Shown here: positions 32,772-42,948 of the stretch, piece by piece
Numbering within the stretch: position 1 is the stretch's first letter
Layout: every line of letters starts with the position of its first letter
Assembly (NCBI GenBank): GCA_947311845.1
Contig: CAMZMU010000060.1
Location: 360,802 to 424,801, forward strand
DNA length: 64,000 bases
Origin: Poa pratensis
Lineage: Eukaryota; Streptophyta; Magnoliopsida; Poales; Poaceae
Direction: 5' to 3'
The notes under the pieces: generated by a model
Database searches by the model: none
Seen by the model: the letters and a program-made list of their open reading frames with translations, nothing else
What the model was told of the DNA's origin: nothing
Program-made: the position numbers and the translations under genes

Positions 32772-33696
32772 TGATGAGGACATCCCTAGTTCTTTACCAT
32801 CTTCTCCTATTGTTGATGTTGCTGTACAAGACAAAGCTAATGAAGTGAGGATTGGACCAATGACAAGAGCTAGAACCAAGTTACTTGAGCAACAGGTGAA
32901 CTCACTCTTAGTTGAATATGATGTTTGTGTTGATGAGAATTTTATACTGCCTAAGTCTATGCATTTATGTATGATCAGGGTTATTAATAACGCAAACATT
33001 GGAGGAGGCGAGGAGCTACAGCAAGGAGAAGAACATTCACTGATTTCCAATATCAGCAAGTGCGCGAGGGAGGAGAGGGAGGCAGGCGCACAAGGGAACA
33101 TCATGGAAATCAGCCACGCTTGAAGACCATTGAGGTGGCGCACAAGGATAGCCAATGATGCGGTGTTTATACGTCTAAGGTGCACCACACTTGTTAGGCC
33201 TGCGTGCCATGTTAGGCTGAACCCTCCATGGGTCGGTTTGTATCAGTTTGAGTCGAACCGAGTTCGAGTCCAGGTCCGAATTAAGTCCTAGTTCGGCCAG
33301 CCCCTTTATCTAGCCAAGGGCTGCGCCTCAAAAGAGTTAGACCACGTTTAAGAAAAACCCTAGATCGGATTACTGAAAGAATTCATCTATATTCGAGTTC
33401 CTCTGTTTTGCACTCAGGAATTCAACCTCTCCACTGTGTTGCGCTCTGGAGATTATTGTTACCGAAATTTGAGTGTGACCTGTCGTTCCACTGGGAATTG
33501 GGAGATTGCAGAACCGCTCGTGGTCGGCGGCTACGTTGCGCAAGCGTGTGGTGTTGCGAATATCCATTGGGTTGAAGAGCTGTTGCATTGGCAACAGGGG
33601 AGCAGCCGGAGAGTTCGAGAGCATCTCGCGAGTTATCTACATATCCATCATCCATCCATCATCGGCTCACTGAGAAGATCGAGCAACCCCTTATCA
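32772..33696 (+). repeat. 5' LTR of CRM-like element
   Basis: TG...CA ends, aligned with 40428-41351 with few differences by eye. Contains part of the pol-tail coding sequence (GPMTRARTKLL). Confidence 0.9.
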
Positions 33697-33699
33697 TCT

Positions 33700-33712
33700 T
33701 GGTATCAGAGCC
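33700..33712 (+). other. Primer-binding site (initiator tRNA-Met)
   Basis: TGGTATCAGAGCC, three bases after the LTR end, is complementary to the 3' end of plant initiator tRNA-Met. Confidence 0.9.
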
Positions 33713-33789
33713 ACTCTAGCACCCATTGTGCTTATGTGCAAGGGGGAAATTCTTGTTTCTAACGACATGACCCCTCTCTATTGGCGTTT

Positions 33790-34172
33790 CTGATGTTTTG
33801 CAGGAATTTGGTGACGTCTTTCCGGAGGAAGTGCCCGCTGGTTTGCCACCATTGCGGGATATTGAGCACCAAATTGACTAGATTCCAGAGCTCCCTATCG
33901 GACCAACCCTGAGAAGACAAAGGAGATACAGCGACAAGTACAAGAGCTTCTTGACAAAGGGTATATTCGTGTGAGCTTAAGCCCTTGTGTTGTTCCTGTT
34001 ATTTTAGTTCCTAGGAAAGATGGTACATGGCGCATGTGTGTAGATTGTAGAACGATTAATAACATCACTATTCGTTATCGTCACCCTATTCCACGTTTGG
34101 ATGACATGTTAGATGAATTAAGTGGTGCTGCTATTTTCTCTAAAATTGATTTGCGTAGTGGTTATCATTAAA
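33790..34172 (+). pseudogene. CRM-like reverse transcriptase, N-terminal part
   Basis: The frame gives FGDVFPEEVP, then [35 protein letters not shown] and [11 protein letters not shown], the classic first half of gypsy RT. A stop follows HQID and a TAA replaces the codon after GYH. The Helitron begins at 34173. Upstream parts of the polyprotein are absent. Confidence 0.85.
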
Positions 34173-37100
34173 TCTATTATATAATTAAAACAACAAACAA
34201 TCGACGGTGAAGATTTACCGCTCTAAAGTTAAGATAACTCAACGGCTTAGATTCATCCTCATCCGACAACACGTTATGGATGATTCACCGTCGTGCACGG
34301 CATGGAGTCCTGATTGATTTCTATGTACGCCTGATTGAAAAAACGTATACAGATCAATATGGAACTATTGCCCGATGCCATGCGGCCATGACGATCAAGT
34401 ACAACTCCGGCGAATCGACGGCACGACATCGATGCATACTGGCGAATCGACGACACGGCAGCGATGCATACTGGCGTCCATGACGATCCCATCAAATACA
34501 AGCTCGGCAGATGATTCGATAGAAACACAGCCAATATATATGGAGCATCGACCTTAGCACGTCCAGTGGATGGAAAGAAGATAGAAAAAGTCATCGTCCG
34601 GCCGTACGCTTCAAGTTGAATCTGTGTCTGCTCTTCAAAGCATGGTGCGTCGCCTATCGTTGCATATTGATTCTTGATGTTTCGTCCATAGAACACCGGT
34701 ATCATACTAGCCGGCCTTCACGGAGACGTACACCACTGCGACCACGCGCGGCTACTTGACGTGGATGTGCACCAAGAACTGCGTGCGCTCTTGGCCTCGG
34801 AAGTGGGCAGCGTCGCGTGGGCATGTAGCGGACGAGACGGCGCCGGCCGGCATGGTGCGGCAGCCAAGGGCACCCGGATGAATGAGCCCCGGAGCTGCAC
34901 GCCGGCGTTGGTCTCGGACGAGTTCGCCGTGAACTGCAAGGCCCAGACAACAGGTGACTACCTACGATCCTTGCCTCTGCCATCTAATTTACTCATGTGC
35001 GTACGTAAAGGCTATCTAATATACTCATGGCACGCAGGCACAACTATGGCTAGCTCAGGTCAGCTGCATAGTCCATGGTACGATTCTTCATTTAATTTTC
35101 TCCTTCTACAGTCCACCCAAACTCTTATTCTTATTTTACAAAAACGTTCGTTCAGAAATAGATGACAGCAGATCATAATGAGAATATTTGTTTAAATATT
35201 TTTCAGGTGATATATTAATGACAGGCGAAATCTTGGAGGTATTAATATGCTCTATATGAGAATATATAGGTAAAACGATCTTCCCTTTCATATATAATTA
35301 AGTTTGGAGGGCTATTAAGATAACTTGATTTGGGACCACAGCACCATGGCAACGAGTTACATACAAGTTAAAATTAGAATTTTGTTTATGTGCCTTTCAA
35401 TACTCATCATCCATATCATACGGGTAGGGTGCAAGTTTGTGTTTTTATGTTAAAGCCTAATCAATTCAAACATCAGGTTAATCGATTTAATGACTTTATG
35501 GCTATACCTAATTAAATATCACACATGATATGCATGATTTTTGGGGGCCTAAGGAAATTTGTTCATCATCTGGCGGTTCTTATTTTTTTATGCCAATTTG
35601 TAGGACATGGTTGTAATACCTTTTTCTTAGCTTCTGCCTAAAGATTTAGATATATATGTGTGCCTTCAAAAGACTAAGCATTGCAAGGATTTGAGGGGTA
35701 AGTAAACTTTTGGTGTTGTTTGCAATCAGCAATGGATACTAAAAGTTTTATAATAATATAAATATGTTGAAGAGAGTCCAATAATATACCTATTGGATTT
35801 AATTTGTTCTTCTGACTCTGAAGCGTGAGTTTTATCACATTTTAATAGGAAAAAAGCGATTCCACTATACATGACTAATCTTGGAATTTAGATGTTCGTT
35901 GTACCCCTGTCCATATTTCATTGTTGAGCAAATCATCGAAGCATCCCGCAATCTAAACATCTTAGGTATATGTTTCGTCATAATCATTACATCTGTAAGG
36001 TTGGCAAATGGAGCTGAGTCAAATTCCTATTCACATTTAGAAAAATCTACTCAGTCTGATAGCTACAAATTGCCTCCTTGGAAGAATAACTATCCCATAA
36101 GCATCAGCCCAACCCTTCAAAGCGAACTTTACCTCTGTTTCTCCATTAGTGAGATGATAAGATTAAATATATTACAATGCTAACTATTTTCTCATTAACT
36201 GGTACCGTTCATGCATGTTAGCAAATATAGACTATGAAATGCAATTATGCTTTTCATTCTCACCTTTATATCGTTAAAAAAATAGTTGTTGGACAGATCT
36301 TTTTGAGGAATATTCTCTCCCTTCTATGAAATATAATGAGTTGAGTTATTTGTCTAATGGGATCCATACACTACATGCCGAAATACTTCTGCTATTTTTG
36401 GCACTAACAAAAATACATTCACTCTTTATTTCGGGAATATATGGGTTCATATAAAACATACAAAAAAATCGGAGCAACATGTTTATGTGCTATTGGAGAT
36501 GAATAGGTAGGTTCTGTGCATGCTGCTGGTGCAAAGTCACAATAGCAATAAAAATTTTCATAAAAAAGATGGATACTGTACTTTCGGGTAGTAGTTTCCT
36601 GAGAGAATGGTGTCAACTTAGTCTGCAGTTGGATGAGTATTTATGTAAAACATTTAATACTGCTGGACTCATATTTATGTAAACAACTTAGTCTGCAGTT
36701 GGGTCAGTTGTTTGTTCGTCTAGGCATTGTTTGTTCACGATTTGTATTTATAGTTTCTTTTCTGTATAAGTACTGAAAATTCTACCTTTCCTTGAGTAGG
36801 AAAACTGATATACTTTGTTTCTCCGATGGAGATGTTACAAACATTAATTTATTCTTAGTTTAATCTCAAAACAATCAAGTTTGTCTTCTAATATCATGTC
36901 TTATCTAGGAAGCACCTGATGGCCACTATCGATTCATTGATTCGCCCGGCTGCCAGTCTGCACCCTGCACCATGGATTCATTGATTCACAGGCTGCGAGT
37001 CTGCACCCTACCGTTGTGTACAACATCAAAGATCATAATGCAATACAGAACTGATTCTAAATACGACGCGGCCGGCCGCCGGCGATGTGGCAGCAGCCAG

Positions 37101-38200
37101 AGATGCATGCATGCCGGCGACGTCGCTGATGCCGGAGGGTTCCAATCGCTTAGATGGAGGACTCTAATACACGTCAAACTACGTATGCAAGAAATTAGCA
37201 GGAGAAAGCATCAGATTTTCATCTACGGTATTACGAGCAGCGTGAACTTCACTCTTTCTTATCGTGCTTGATCCTGGCCACCATCTATGGTGAAGTTGGA
37301 GTTCGGACTCCAATTATGGAGTCAGTCGGTCAGCAGTTTGAGTTAGTACGTGATTATTTGGGGTCGACATACATATATTCTACTTTGAGTCGAACGTTAT
37401 TGTTTAGATAAAAGGCTTTTGTAGTAGGTTGCAGCCAACAAAGACTTGACCAGCTGCAGGAATTCTACGTGTAAGTTGATCGGTTGTTCGATTATATTCT
37501 ATGTCTGGGTGCCAGTTGCGATGCGACATCATGTAACGATTATTTTACTTATCGACCATTAGCTGGCAAGTAAAAACCTTGAACTTAGAAAGGGTACGAC
37601 ACTCCCACATTGTCTTGACATAAGCTGGATCATCGGGACTAGCATTTCAAGAATATTATATGAAAACGTTGAACATGTTGTTTCCCCAATGGTTACGGCT
37701 ATAAAATACAGAAAAAATGAGGAGGTTGTTACGGAAAGACGTTTGGGCATTTGAGAAGATCATGGGACAACCACTGAGTATTGTAAGATCTGAAGTGAGG
37801 AATTTGGAGGGGACAAGCATCAAGATGACAATGAGATATGACAGTTGACAATAAGTAGTTTCTACCGGTACTTGATGCTTTGATACAAAACCGAGAGATT
37901 TTTTCATAAGCTACAACCATGACTTCTCTATATTGATAATAGCCACACACTGTTAGTTAAATAAATTTTAACCAAATTAATACCCTAAAAAATATTTCAT
38001 CCAGTTGGTAAATTTATGACCTCCACTGTAAAGATTAATATTTAAACATGCATGAACTGACCAATAGGATTTAGAATCTACATATTGGGTGGTTATATGG
38101 TTTTAGCTTCTACCAAAGGCAGTATGACCAAGAAAATATACACTTAATATTAAGATTCAAAATGTTGCTAGCCGCGCAATTGCGCGGGTCACCCAGCTAG
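34173..38200 (+). mobile_element. Helitron (4028 bp), non-autonomous
   Basis: It starts TCTATTATATAATTAAAAC after an A and ends with a 16-bp palindrome CCGCGCAATTGCGCGG (38172-38187), nine bases, then CTAG and a T. Excision restores the RT frame (...GYH, stop, IRMKGDEWK) exactly, proving both ends and the A/T target. No Rep/helicase frame is found. The interior is mainly AT-rich with GC-rich islands at about 34700-34950 and 37060-37140. Two more Helitrons with the same 3' hairpin lie at 57374 and 61514. Confidence 0.9.
34719..34955 (+). pseudogene. GC-rich island in Helitron, possible captured exon
   Basis: A GC-rich block within AT-rich DNA holds a 134-codon frame on + (34761-35165) and two frames on minus. 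On + it ends in a donor-like ACAACAG/GTGACT near 34952. No family is recognised. Exon capture is a known habit of Helitrons, which is the only support. Confidence 0.25.
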
Positions 38201-38800
38201 TTAGGATGAAAGGAGATGAATGGAAAACTGCCTTTAAACAAAATTCGGTTTATATGAGTGGTTAGTGATGCCTTTTGGTTTAACTAATGCGCCTAGTACT
38301 TTCATGAGATTAATGAATCATGTTTTGAGGCATTTCATTGGAAAATTTGTGGTAGTATATTTTGATGACATATTAATTTATAATCACAATGAAACTAAAC
38401 ATATTGATCATATTCGACAAGTTTTGCAAGTGCTGCTTGATAATAAGCTCGATGGTAATCTTGAGAAATGCACGTTTTGCAAAGACAAGGTCATATTTCT
38501 GGGATTTGTTGTTTCTAAGCATGGGGTCGAGGTAGATGAATCTAAAATTGAATCTATTAAAAATTGGCCTATCCCAATGAATCTGAGTCAATTATGAAGC
38601 TTTCTTGGTCTTGCTGGTTTTTATAGACGCTTTGTGCGAGACTTTAGTACTATTGCTGCAGCCTCGAATGATCTTACTAAGAAAGGTGTTGCATTTGTTT
38701 GGGGCGCTGCCCAAGATGGTGCATTTGATGAATTGAAACGTTGTTTGATTTCTGCACCTTTGCTTATGCTTCCTAATTTCAATTAGCAATTTGATATTGA
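38201..38800 (+). pseudogene. CRM-like reverse transcriptase, C-terminal part
   Basis: After the Helitron the RT resumes with [26 protein letters not shown] and catalytic YFDD (38358-38369), then [20 protein letters not shown]. Stops occur near 38595 and 38783, so the enzyme is dead even without the Helitron. Confidence 0.85.
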
Positions 38801-39095
38801 ATGTGATGCTAGTGGCATTGGAATAGGAGGTGTGTTGATGCAAGAGGGAAAACCAATTGCATATTTTTCTGAAAAATTGAATGGTGCACAATTGAACTAT
38901 CCTGTTTATGATAAAGAATTGTATGCGCTTGTTCGTGCTCTTGAGGTTTGGCAACATTATTTGTGGCCAAAAGAATTTATCATACATTCTGATCATGAGG
39001 CTTTGAAGTTTTTGAAGTGCCAAAATAATCTTAATAAACGTCTTGCTAAATGGGTTGAATTCATTGAATCTTTCCCATACATTATTAAGTATTAG
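38800..39095 (+). pseudogene. CRM-like RNase H
   Basis: [38 protein letters not shown] and [12 protein letters not shown] are the expected blocks of gypsy RNase H. A stop interrupts the frame at 39093-39095. Confidence 0.8.
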
Positions 39096-40160
39096 AAGGG
39101 CCAAGAAAACATTGTTGCTGATGCACTCTCTAGGAAAAACATGCTTTTGACACACCTTGATGTTCAAGTTCCGGGTATAGAGAGTTTGCGTGATTTATAT
39201 GCAAATGATACTGATTTTTCATTGCCTTTTGCTAAGTGTTCTGATGTGAAAGCTTGGGAAACATACCATATGCATGATGGATACTTGTTTAGAGCTAACA
39301 AATTATGGGTACCAGAATCATCCGTGTGTTTGCTGTTATTGCATGAATCACATGGTGGCGGTTTGATGGGACATTTTGGACATGAGAAGACGTTGCTGAT
39401 GTTGGCTGATCACTTTTATTGGCCACGAATGAGGCGTGATGTGAACAGGTTTGTTAAGCGTTGTATCACTTGCAACAAGGCAAAGTCCAAACTGAAGCCT
39501 CATGGTTTGTATACTACTCTTCCTGCACCTACTACTCCATGGGAGGACATAAGCATGGATTTTGTGTTAGGATTGCCTAGAACCAAGAGAGGACATGATT
39601 CTATTTTTGTGGTAGTGGATCATTTTTCTAAGATGTCACATTTTATTGCCTGCCACAAAAGCGACGATGCGTCGCATATTGCTAATCTGTTTTTCAGGGA
39701 CATCGTGCGCTTACATGGAGTACCAAGGACGATTGTTTCTGACCGTGACGTGAAGTTCATGAGCTACTTTTGGAAGACACTTTGGGGCAAGCTAGGAACG
39801 AAGCTGCTGTTCAGTACTACTTGTCATCCCCAAACTGATGGACAAACGGAGGTGGTGAATCGCACACTTTCAACGTTGCTGCGGGCCATGATCAAGAAAA
39901 ATCTGCGTGAATGGGAAGATTGTTTGCCGCTTGTGGAATTTGCATATAACAGGGCGGTGCACTCAACCACGCAGCTATGTCCGTTTGAGGTGGACTATGG
40001 TTCCAAACCCATTACACCACTTGATTTGCTGCCGCTTCCAACGCAAGAAAGGGTGAACATGGAGGCATCAAAGCACGCAGATTTTGTGAGAAAGATACAT
40101 GAGAAGACAAAAGAAGCAATCGAGAAGAAAGGCAAGTCCACTCTTCACGTGTTAACATGA
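39096..40160 (+). pseudogene. CRM-like integrase
   Basis: The frame from 39141 is open for 339 codons. It has the HHCC zinc site ([17 protein letters not shown] and CITCNKAK), and the DDE core: Asp in ISMDFVLGL, Asp in VSDRDVKF, Glu in GQTEVVNR. It ends by a frame change at about 40140, where the C-terminal domain follows in another frame. Confidence 0.85.
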
Positions 40161-40760
40161 AAAGAAAGGAGGTCATCTTTCAGCCCAGTGACATGGTTTG
40201 GGTACACTATCGCAAAGACAGATTTCCTGTTCAGCGTAAATCCAAGTTGATGCCACGTGGTGATGGTCCTTTCAAGGTTCTTGCCAAGATAAATGATAAT
40301 GCATACAAGATAGATCTTCCTACAACTGAGTTTGGCGTGAGTAATACGTTCAATGTTGCTGATTTGACGCCATTTGCTGGAGAAGACCTTAACGCGTCGA
40401 GGACGATGCCTTTTCAAGAAGGGAGGATGATGAGGACATCCCTAGTTCTTTACCATCTTCTCCTATTGTTGATGTTGCTGTACAAGCCAAAGCTAATGAA
40501 GTGAGGATTGGACCAATGACAAGAGCTAGAACCAAGTTACTTAAGCAACATCTGAACTCACTCTTAGTTGAATATGATGTTTGTGTTGATGAGAATTTTA
40601 TACTGCCTAAGTCTATGCATTTATGTATGATCAGGGTTATTAATAACACAAACATTGGAGGAGGCGAGGAGCTACAGGAAGGAGAAGAACATTCACTGAT
40701 TTCAATATCAGCAAGTGCGCGAGGGAGGAGAGGGAGGCAGGCGCACAAGGGAACGTCATG
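40157..40760 (+). pseudogene. CRM-like integrase C-terminal tail extending into the 3' LTR
   Basis: KLMPRGDGPFKVLAKINDNA and NTFNVADLTPF form the GPF-type end of integrase. After 40428 coding continues within the LTR (about DEDIPSSLPS, then RIGPMTRARTKLLKQHLNSL), at least to about 40700. The same tail is in the 5' LTR copy. Confidence 0.6.
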
Positions 40761-41351
40761 GAAATCAGCCACGCTTGAAGACCATCGAGGTGGCGCACTA
40801 GGAGAGCCAATGATGCGGTGTTTATACATCTAAGGTGCACCACACGAGTTAGGCCTGCGTGCCATGTTAGGCTGAACCCTCCATGGGTCGGTTTGTATCA
40901 GTTTGAGTCGAACCGAGTTTGAGTCCAGGTCCGAATTAAGTCCTAGTCCGGCCAGCCCCTTTATATAGCCAAGGGCTGCGCCTCTAAAGAGTTAGGCCAC
41001 GTTTAAGATAAACCCTAGATCGGATTGCAGAAAGCATTCATCTATATTTGAGTTCCTCTGTGTTGCGCTCAGGAATTCAACCTCTGCACTGTGTTGCGCT
41101 CTGGAGATTATTGTTACCGAAGTTTGAGTGTGATCTGTCATTCCACTGGGAATTGGGAGATTGCAGAACCGCTCATGGTCGGCGGCTACGTTGTGCAAGC
41201 GTGTGGTGTTGCGAATATCCATTGGGTTGAAGAGTTGTTGCATTGACAACAGGGGAGCAGCCGGAGAGTTCGAGAGCATCTCGCGAGTTATCTACATATC
41301 CATCATCCATCCATCATCGGCTCACTAAGAAGATCGGGCAACCCCTTATCA
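40428..41351 (+). repeat. 3' LTR of CRM-like element
   Basis: Partner of 32772-33696. Ends CCCCTTATCA, followed by GGTAT. Confidence 0.9.
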
Positions 41352-42337
41352 GGTATCATGAAGTGCAGGGTAATGTTTCCAACTGCAACATTCAAAGGAG
41401 TCAAAAAGGGTTACTGACATTATTTCCTATTCTAAGAATAAAAGGTTACAATAATATTACTCTGTCAATCAATGGCATCGTTCATTCATGTGTTCCATAT
41501 GTGGGTACAAGAATTCAGGGGTGTGATAATTTGAAGAAAAGACCAAATCAAGATATGCATGTTTCGTTCACAACTGAGATGTCGGTTACAGTCATGCATC
41601 CGACAATGGTATGGAGTTACCAATTAAGGAATGCATTCACACACTAATGTCATTTTGGAAGAGTACTGAATAACTGATTAGCACAATTCATATAGTAATA
41701 CATTACTAAGTATGGTTCGGTATAATTCATGTTGAGACAATCAAATGGTGTGATTGCCTAATCATTCAATCACATTAAAAAGGTGAAATGAAAACAAGGT
41801 ATCTAGGTACAGAACAACTTCAGAAAATTCAGTTATAGTGCATCATCAAGGGAGTGAGATTAAAATGGGTTACAACATATGTATCAAAAATTACCGTGTT
41901 GTGAAGTATCCCAGCAGTACATGTTGCCATGAATGTCTACTGCAAAAATGATGCCATCGTGTTCAATGGCATCACAGTACCGAATACCAAAACAGGAGTT
42001 GGGACTGCTGAGAAATCTCCATCCTCTGACACCTTTGAGATAAGCGAGTCCCTTGTCGAACAAGGCGACGAGCTTGTAGTCCATGAAATTTCTAGCTTTT
42101 GTGAGCACTTCACAGATGATGATCTTCAACAAGTGCAGGCCAGCAAACTCACTTAAGTATACTTCAGGACTTGATCCATGCCGGTCCCAGGGGGAACGCT
42201 TGATGCCGCAAGTCTGCAGTGGTGGAAATTTGATTACTCCCCATGTGTAGACGTTCGCGAGGCACCAAGTCCCTGCCAGGTCAACGTGGTGAGCCAGTCG
42301 CCGTTCATGCCAACCAGAAACGGTTGTGCATGAACGG
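41352..42337 (-). pseudogene. DUF295 (KIB1-4 beta-propeller) gene, N-proximal part
   Basis: On the minus strand an exon 42337-41895 reads VGMNGDW, then after a one-base frame loss near 42288 WCLANVYTWGVIKFPPLQTC, FLSSPNSCFGIRYCDAIEHD and GIIFAVDIHGNMYCWDTSQH. This is the usual order of DUF295 beta-propeller repeats. A donor CAACACG/GTAATT (41895) and acceptor TGTTGCAG (41383) define a 512-bp intron; the next exon starts at 41382 and joins 32771 in frame after removing the CRM-like element. In total about 330 codons of the gene can be followed. DUF295 proteins are a large, fast-evolving grass family, often with an N-terminal F-box; that end is cut off here by an LTR at 42338. Confidence 0.75.
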
Positions 42338-42948
42338 TGTCATGTCCGAAGTCACGAACGCCGGAGGTCGAGAGACCCCCTTTTAGAGATTCGATGAGGG
42401 GCACAAGGAGGATCTAGGCGAGCGAATGAGCAATGCAGAAAGTAGAACACACGAGCAGTTTACCCAGGTTCGGGCCGCCGGGAGGCGTAACACCCTACTC
42501 CTGCATGTTTGGATATATGGTGGTGATATGTGTATCCGGGCTACAAGGTTGTGTTCCCGGGCACTCTCTCGGTGATGAACTCTCTCGATCAAATCTGCCT
42601 CACTAGTTTGTGTTCCAAGATTCCCCCTCCTTTTCTCCTCCACCTGGTCCTTCTATATGACTAAGGGGATACCACAAAGGTTAGGTGGGGAGTCCGCAGT
42701 CTTCCACATGGGTGACCAAGGGTGCTGACACCTTTTCTCTGACTGTCCTTCTTTACCCAACCGTCACGCTTTCCTTACCCCTTCAGCTGTCACATTCCGT
42801 GTCGTTGCCAGGGTCCTCTTCCAGCATCCTTCACAGTGACTTGTTTACGGGGAGTACCTCCATTCCCCGTGTAAGGCTATCACGTGCGAGTGGTGATGCG
42901 GGGCAGGCGAGGAGGATCACGGGAACCCCTAGTTCCCGGGATGCGACA
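42338..42948 (-). repeat. 3' LTR of a Tat-related element, minus orientation (611 bp)
   Basis: On + it reads TGTCATGTCCGAAG...GGATGCGACA, aligned with the minus-oriented Tat LTR at 52332-53243 (TGTCGTGTCTCG...GTTGCGACA). The shared CCCCCTTTTAG and CCCTACTCCTGCATGT phrases confirm the relation. A polypurine tract (minus GGGGGCTAC) lies at 42949-42960, so this is the 3' LTR of an element read leftwards. Confidence 0.75.

Larger units (their letters stand above)
32772..41351 (+). mobile_element. CRM-like Ty3-gypsy retrotransposon, internally deleted, with nested Helitron
   Basis: Two LTRs of 925 and 924 bp (32772-33696, 40428-41351) start TGATGAGGACATCC and end CCCCTTATCA. They are flanked by GGGAT and GGTAT, a target duplication with one mismatch. 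A PBS for initiator tRNA-Met follows the 5' LTR. From the PBS the sequence jumps to RT, so gag and protease were deleted. A 4028-bp Helitron splits RT. Net length without it is about 4.55 kb. The pol frame runs into the 3' LTR (SGPMTRAR-type tail), which together with the TGATGA start suggests the CRM lineage. It interrupts a DUF295 gene. Confidence 0.85.

Noticed and set aside
32526..33188. 220-codon minus-strand frame as one gene
   Set aside because: It crosses the LTR boundary at 32772: the left part is DUF295 coding sequence, the right part is antisense of the LTR.
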